From assembly GCF_030270585.1 (NCBI RefSeq), contig NZ_BSYI01000001.1:124001-188000 (forward strand): DNA of 64,000 nucleotides, given 5' to 3'. Below the pieces are notes generated by a model. The model was not told the origin of the DNA. It did not search any database and worked only from the letters and a program-made list of their open reading frames with translations. Origin of the DNA: Paralimibaculum aggregatum (GTDB lineage: Bacteria; Pseudomonadota; Alphaproteobacteria; Rhodobacterales; Rhodobacteraceae). Every line of letters begins with the position of its first letter. Within the stretch, counting starts at the first letter, position 1. Below, piece by piece: positions 60,151 to 64,000 of this stretch. Position numbers and translations under genes: made by a program.

Positions 60151-60897
60151 TCAGTCGAGCCGCGCCAGCACCTCGGCAAAGACCGAGCGATCGACCATCA
60201 CCGCCCAGGCGAAGGACTGCCCGCGGCTCTCGCTCATCGCCGAGATCACCGCGACCAGCCGGGTCTGGCCGTTCTCCGAGGCGAAGACCGGCGAGCCCGA
60301 GGCGCCGAAGGTGACGTCGCATCCGAGCAGCAGCAGGTTGGCCTGCGCGCGCTTCAGGTCGCAGCCGTCCTGCCGGGTCAGCGCATGGGCCCGGTCGCGG
60401 CGGTAGCTGATCAGGGTGAGCGGCCGGCGCACCAGCCGCGGCGGGCCGATGGCGAAGGGCGGCGCGATCTCCGCCGGGATCGGCGTGCGCAGCCGCAGCA
60501 GCGCCAGGTCGAGCCCGCGCCGGGTGCCCTCGCCGCCTCGGCGCGGGCGATAGCTCGGATGGATCGCGATGCTGCTGGCCCGGCTCTCGGCCACCTTCGA
60601 GCCCATCCGCCAGCCGGCGACGAAATGGATGTTGCCGGGCTCGTAGAGCTTGCCGGTGCGTGCCGAGATCACGCAATGCGCGGCGGTGAGCACCAGGTCC
60701 TCGGCGATCAGCGTGCCGGTGCACATGCCGCGCTCGCTGAAGGTCGCGATGTTGACCCGGCCGACGCCGCGCCATTCCGCGTGCTCGTCCACCGTCAGCA
60801 TCCGGCGCAGCTCGAGCAGTTCGAGCGAGGTCGCCCCCGCCGCCGAAGCGAGGCAGAGCGCGATCGCCGCGCAGAGCCATCTGAGGGTCAGCCGCAT
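60151..60897 (-). CDS. Trypsin-like serine protease (S1 family), exported
   Basis: A 248-residue protein with a signal peptide (1-~22, ending AAGATS). The triad is His74 in VLTAAHCV, Asp130 in RGLDLALLRLRTPI and Ser200 in DVTFGASGSPVF. The residue before the serine is Ala, where classic trypsins have Asp (GDSGG), implying a different zymogen or oxyanion arrangement. Cysteines at 59/75 and 179/193 could form disulfides. It lies six bases after the DUF2147 gene on the same strand. Confidence 0.85.
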   Translation of the reverse strand: MRLTLRWLCAAIALCLASAAGATSLELLELRRMLTVDEHAEWRGVGRVNIATFSERGMCTGTLIAEDLVLTAAHCVISARTGKLYEPGNIHFVAGWRMGSKVAESRASSIAIHPSYRPRRGGEGTRRGLDLALLRLRTPIPAEIAPPFAIGPPRLVRRPLTLISYRRDRAHALTRQDGCDLKRAQANLLLLGCDVTFGASGSPVFASENGQTRLVAVISAMSESRGQSFAWAVMVDRSVFAEVLARLD

Positions 60898-60903
60898 GTC
60901 ATC

Positions 60904-61299
60904 TCACTCGACCCGGGTCCAGATCTGGGCCCGGCACATCAGGCCGAAGGGAATGCAGCCCGAGACCCGCAGCCGGCCCGGCCCGAGAAGCTCCATCGAG
61001 GCATCGTAGGTCTCGTCGTCGTCCGGCGCCCAGATCGTGCCGCCGCGCCAGCGCCCGGGCCCGTCGCCGGCCATGTCGCGGATCATCGCCCGCCCCATCA
61101 CCTTCTCCGGCGTCGGGCTGTTGGTGCCGACGATCACCCCGCAGAGCGCCGCCGCGCAGGGCGCGATCTCGACCTCGACATAGCGGCCCCGCTCGTTCGG
61201 CGCGCTCTTCCACACGCCCTCCACGCCCGGCGCCGCCTGCGCCAGGGCCGCGCCCTGAAGCAGGCCGAACAGGGCGGCAACGATTGACAGCCTCGGCAT
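60904..61299 (-). CDS. DUF2147 secreted protein
   Basis: A 131-residue exported protein. The signal peptide (residues 1-~22, GAALAQAAPG) is followed by the DUF2147 pattern: GVEGVWKSAPNERGRYVEVE, CAAALCGVIVGTNSPTPEK and MELLGPGRLRVSGCIPFGLM. The family has a small beta-barrel and unknown function. It has four Cys in the mature part, as usual for a periplasmic protein. Probably in an operon with the downstream protease. Confidence 0.85.
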   Translation of the reverse strand: MPRLSIVAALFGLLQGAALAQAAPGVEGVWKSAPNERGRYVEVEIAPCAAALCGVIVGTNSPTPEKVMGRAMIRDMAGDGPGRWRGGTIWAPDDDETYDASMELLGPGRLRVSGCIPFGLMCRAQIWTRVE

Positions 61300-61425
61300 G
61301 GGCCTCGCCCTCTTCCCCTTGCGGCGCCAGCCGGCGCCATCCCGAAAACATAGCGCCCGGCCGTGCCGCGGCACAACCATGCCGGCAGCGCGCCGTCGCG
61401 TCATCGGTGCAACGGGCAACGGGGC

Positions 61426-62613
61426 TCATTCCTGCGGTGTCTCGGGTGTCTTGGCCGTGAGCGGCAGATAGCGGTCCTCGAGCCCGGCCTCGTCGAAGAG
61501 CAGCCAGGCGGGGCCGAGCACCCCCTCGTCCGCCAGCGCCCGGCGCAGCACCGCGATGGCCGCCTCGATATCGGTGAGCGCGAGATCGACATAGACGTGC
61601 CGGATGCCGGAGGCCCGGCCGATCACGCCGCCGCATCGGCGCTCGGCCAGCCGCTCCTCGATGCGCGCGCCGAAGGTCGCGATGTCCGCCACCTCCGCGA
61701 AGCTGCTGGAGCCGGTGCGCATCACCTTGAGCCCGCAGAAGATCTCGCCGAAGCGCGAGAACCGCACCCCGGCGATCCGGGCGCCGGCCAGCCGCGCCGC
61801 GGTCAGCGCCGGATGCCGGCTCTGCACCTGCATCGCGTCGTGCCGCCGGGCCGGGTCGCCGCCCACCGGGCGCAGGCGGAAATCGACGCAGTCCTCCACC
61901 CGCATCGGCACCTCGACAAAGGGCTTCTCCGGGCGCTCGGCCTCGAAGCCCTCGATGATCGCGCGCGCCGTTGTCCGGAACTCGCTGAGCCAGCGGTCGT
62001 TCCGCGTCTGCCGGCGCGAGGCCAGGAGGTTGCGCAGCCCGAGCATCGGCCAGCGACGCCCGTCGGAGGCGCCGAGCCAGTCCTGGTCCGCCCGCTCGCC
62101 GAGCAGCACGGCAAAGATCACCCCGGCCTGGTCGGCGATGAAGTCATGGTCGCCGAAGCCCTGGGCGACCAGATCGACCAGCCGATGCGCGCCGCGCCGC
62201 GCCACCAGCTCTTCCACCGCCAGCGCCTCGGAGCGGCTGCGATGGAGGATCGCGCGCACCGCGTCCGGGATCTCGGTCGAGGCGCTGCGGGCATCGCGGA
62301 TCGCCCAGCCCCGCAGCTCCGGCGCCCGGCGCAGGAAGGCCCGCGCGAGGGGGCGGCGGGTGTGGAAGAGCTCCGGCGTGATCGCCAGCGCGAGCCCGCC
62401 GCCGCGGGCAAACTCGAACTCGCCGCGCACCCGGTCGCGCAGCCCGCCGAGCGCCGCCTGCAGCTCGGCATGGATGTCGATATTGGGCAGCCGCCCACGG
62501 GCATAGCGCTCCACGCGCGGCCCCAGTTCGGCGAAGCGCTGCCAGAAATCGTCGATCGCGATCAGATCCGCGCGCGGCAGGCGATCCGCCCAGAAGTCAT
62601 AGGCATCCAGCAT
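61426..62613 (-). CDS. Conserved-looking protein of unknown function
   Basis: A 395-residue soluble protein beginning MLDAYDFWADRLPRADLIAI. I do not recognise the family. Charged helices dominate the first 150 residues, and the last ~100 (GGVIGRASGIRHVYVDLALT, DIEAAIAVLRRALADEGVLG) look like an alpha/beta unit. There is no signal peptide, membrane helix or obvious catalytic motif. Third codon positions are GC-rich throughout, supporting genuine coding. The start at 62613 is the first one without the Arg/Pro-rich upstream extension. It lies 126 bases upstream of the DUF2147 gene. Confidence 0.65.
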   Translation of the reverse strand: MLDAYDFWADRLPRADLIAIDDFWQRFAELGPRVERYARGRLPNIDIHAELQAALGGLRDRVRGEFEFARGGGLALAITPELFHTRRPLARAFLRRAPELRGWAIRDARSASTEIPDAVRAILHRSRSEALAVEELVARRGAHRLVDLVAQGFGDHDFIADQAGVIFAVLLGERADQDWLGASDGRRWPMLGLRNLLASRRQTRNDRWLSEFRTTARAIIEGFEAERPEKPFVEVPMRVEDCVDFRLRPVGGDPARRHDAMQVQSRHPALTAARLAGARIAGVRFSRFGEIFCGLKVMRTGSSSFAEVADIATFGARIEERLAERRCGGVIGRASGIRHVYVDLALTDIEAAIAVLRRALADEGVLGPAWLLFDEAGLEDRYLPLTAKTPETPQE

Positions 62614-62967
62614 CACGCGCGGGCGCCCCTGTGAGGAAAGCCGCGGCGGACAGGCGGCGCACCGTGCCGCCCCGCGCCGGAGCGCCCCGACGACGGCGGA
62701 CACGCCGCCGCAGCAGGCTCGCCTGACACCATCTGAGCACCGGAACCTGCACCGACCGGCGGCCCAAACGGCATCGCGTCACCTCGCTGACTGCCCCAAG
62801 GCACGGGGCTCCCCGCCGACCCTTCCGCAAGCGGGCCGACCCGGGACGAAGATGCGGGAAAACCGCAGTCAGGGCAAGAATCGCGGCGACAGGTGCGACA
62901 AGGCGCTTGCAGTGATCCGCACGGCCCGAACAGTATCCGCCCGAGCGCGCGTATTTGGGGAGGATCA
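62614..62967. other. Gene-free stretch before the decayed gene
   Basis: About 350 bases with no convincing gene on either strand; reading frames are Arg/Cys-rich with no motif. A possible promoter sits near the right end (listed separately). The sequence carries more mixed composition than the flanking genes, and I see no repeat or attachment site. Confidence 0.45.
62907..62936 (+). promoter_or_regulatory. Possible promoter of the decayed gene
   Basis: TTGCAG (62907-62912) and CAGTAT (62931-62936) are 18 bases apart, 31 bases upstream of an ATG that has GGGGAGG in front of it. It is a reasonable sigma70-like arrangement for the gene remnant that follows. Confidence 0.35.
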
Positions 62968-63909
62968 ATGACGGCCCCGGCGCTGAGCGATGGCAATATC
63001 GACAAGTTCTGGGGAGATATAGAAGCGAAAGATTTCAGGACAAAATTTTGACGAGAGTGCCGATCGGGCTCCTGCAAGGGCTACGGCGTCGCAAGGGCAC
63101 TTGATCCTCTCGAGTCGCTCAAGGTTCCGCCGAGCGACGATCCGTCCAGGGCCGGTCCCGACCGGATGGACGACATCATCCGGAGTGTCGACACGCTGGC
63201 CGATGCGATGCTCGGGGCACGCGGCAAATGCGGCAAGCTGCAGACGCACAGCCGCGCGTTCTGCGTGGCGTACGCCAAGCTCATCGACCGCCTGCACGGC
63301 GAAGCCACCAAGCGCGCCAAGGGCGGCGCCGTGGACCTGAAGCTGGAGCAGCAGCTCCGCGAGGACACGGCGCGCGAGAAGCGGGAAGAATGCGACCGGA
63401 TCGAGACGGAAACCCTCGAGACGCACAACAAGACCAATGAAGAGCATTAGAAGCTCGTGTGCGCCGAGATCGCCAGCGGCGAGAAGGCCATGCGCCGGAT
63501 CCGCGCCCAGGCGAAGACGGCGCTCGAGGCCGGCGACAAGGCCGCGAAGTCGATGCCCGAGCGCCAGGGCCAGTGGAGCACGGGGCGGTACCGCGAGGGC
63601 GTGGACACGAAGCGCCTCGATACCGTCATGGCCGCAGCGCTCAGGAAGGACGTCAAGGAAAGCCGGGTCGATGTCTACCAGGAGGAACTGCGCGCCGACG
63701 TCATGCTCTCCAACGAGACGATGAACACACTGCGCGGGCTCGACAAGTTGGCGACTGGCGCCGCCAAAGCGTGGTGGAGGAGACGCTCGAGATCAGCGAG
63801 CAGGCGCAGAGCGCCATCGGCAGGGCCGTGGAGGTGGTCCGGGCGGCATCGCGCCGTCACCGAAGGCATGGGCAGGCGCGAGGACACCGACCGGAAGGAG
63901 GGCGCCTGA
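62968..63909 (+). pseudogene. Decayed helical protein gene: two in-frame stops and a compensated frameshift
   Basis: A well-placed ribosome binding site (GGGGAGG) and ATG start MTAPALSDGNIDKFWGDIEA. The same frame meets TGA at 63049, continues as LDPLESLKVPPSDDPSRAGP and MDDIIRSVDTLADAMLGARG, meets TAG at 63448, then goes on with KLVCAEIASGEKAMRRIRAQ and DVYQEELRADVMLSNETMNT. Near 63765 the sensible reading moves one frame over (SVVEETLEISEQAQSAIGRA) and returns at ~63850 to end VTEGMGRREDTDRKEGA. This fits one ~313-codon gene, rich in charged helices, now broken. The coiled-coil-like content faintly recalls TelA/YaaN-type proteins, but I do not claim the family. Separate short genes, or sequencing errors, are alternatives. 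Confidence 0.5.
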
Positions 63910-63945
63910 CGCCCCGATGACGCAACAGCAAGCGCCGCGCCCGGC

Positions 63946-64000
63946 CTAGAGCGGCAGGTCGCGGCTCCGTGCCCAGTGCGACAGCGCGCTGCGGGCCGAG
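63946..64000 (-). CDS. C-terminal end of a gene entering from beyond the window
   Basis: On the minus strand the last 17 codons read SARSALSHWARSRDLPL followed by TAG (63946-63948), in a frame with mostly G/C third positions. Too short to identify. Confidence 0.35.
   Translation of the reverse strand, partial: SARSALSHWARSRDLPL

Noticed and set aside
62965-63447. Minus-strand 160-codon frame near the right end
   Set aside because: It is the antisense of the better-supported plus-strand gene remnant, which has a ribosome binding site and acidic/helical coding character.

Overview
The window is GC-rich, gene-dense bacterial chromosome. It most resembles an alphaproteobacterium of the Rhodobacterales/Paracoccaceae type. 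The clues are a ccmABCDG (helABCDX-type) cytochrome c maturation cluster near aconitase, a usg gene, a DUF4399 and a DUF2147 protein, a protein with a VPLPA-CTERM sorting tail, the yidC/MOSC/engB neighbourhood, and codon use with almost exclusively G/C third positions. The genus cannot be resolved from the sequence alone. I saw no rRNA, tRNA, CRISPR array, transposase or integrase.

Layout. 1-6.2 kb: end of an AEC transporter, xthA, an AT-richer DEDDh exonuclease-BRCT gene, an orphan OmpR-type regulator divergent from ribA, infC with an ATA start, and a DUF938 methyltransferase. 6.2-9.6 kb: DUF4399 protein, then a tightly overlapping operon that looks like a three-subunit cobalt thiocyanate hydrolase/nitrile hydratase with a cupin gene between the two half-beta subunits, ending in a DMT permease. 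9.6-17.3 kb: MATE exporter, LpxL-type acyltransferase, DUF1223, usg, acnA and a VPLPA-CTERM protein. 17.4-22.6 kb: polysaccharide deacetylase, ccmA-B-C-D-G and an FAD monooxygenase. 22.7-27.6 kb: a decayed gene, yciB, a membrane-anchored ParA-like ATPase with an alanine-rich partner, a DMT permease and an MgtC-like protein. 27.6-38.6 kb, mostly minus strand: hydrolase, ftsY, HdeD, mtaB-dapF, an ABC/FtsX/lipocalin-like export set, a PfkB adenosine-type kinase and nth. 38.9-41.6 kb: BCCT carrier and an Ada-like protein. 41.6-45.1 kb: three tandem DUF4214 proteins, one with a strikingly AT-rich N-terminal half. 45.1-49.0 kb: engB, MOSC, CatB-like acetyltransferase, yidC. 49.2-58.4 kb: a branched-chain amino-acid-type ABC cluster (livF, binding protein, livM, livH, livG) plus an acyl-CoA ligase, interrupted between livH and livM by an AT-rich membrane protein, two VOC proteins and an opposite-strand SHOCT protein. 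58.6-62.6 kb: M15 peptidase, Hsp20, trypsin-like protease, DUF2147 and an unknown protein. 63-64 kb: a gene remnant with two in-frame stops and the tail of another gene.

Working units: ccmABCDG exports haem and supplies reductant for cytochrome c assembly. livFKMHG with the acyl-CoA ligase forms an uptake/activation unit, probably for an organic acid or amino acid. The ABC-FtsX-lipocalin trio is probably an envelope transport unit. The hydratase operon is the most unusual metabolic set.

Non-coding highlights: two large hairpins 26 kb apart have identical 17-base loops made of four G-runs, a cluster of GGTTCGG/CCGAACC inverted repeats lies between usg and acnA, and several terminator-like hairpins are present.
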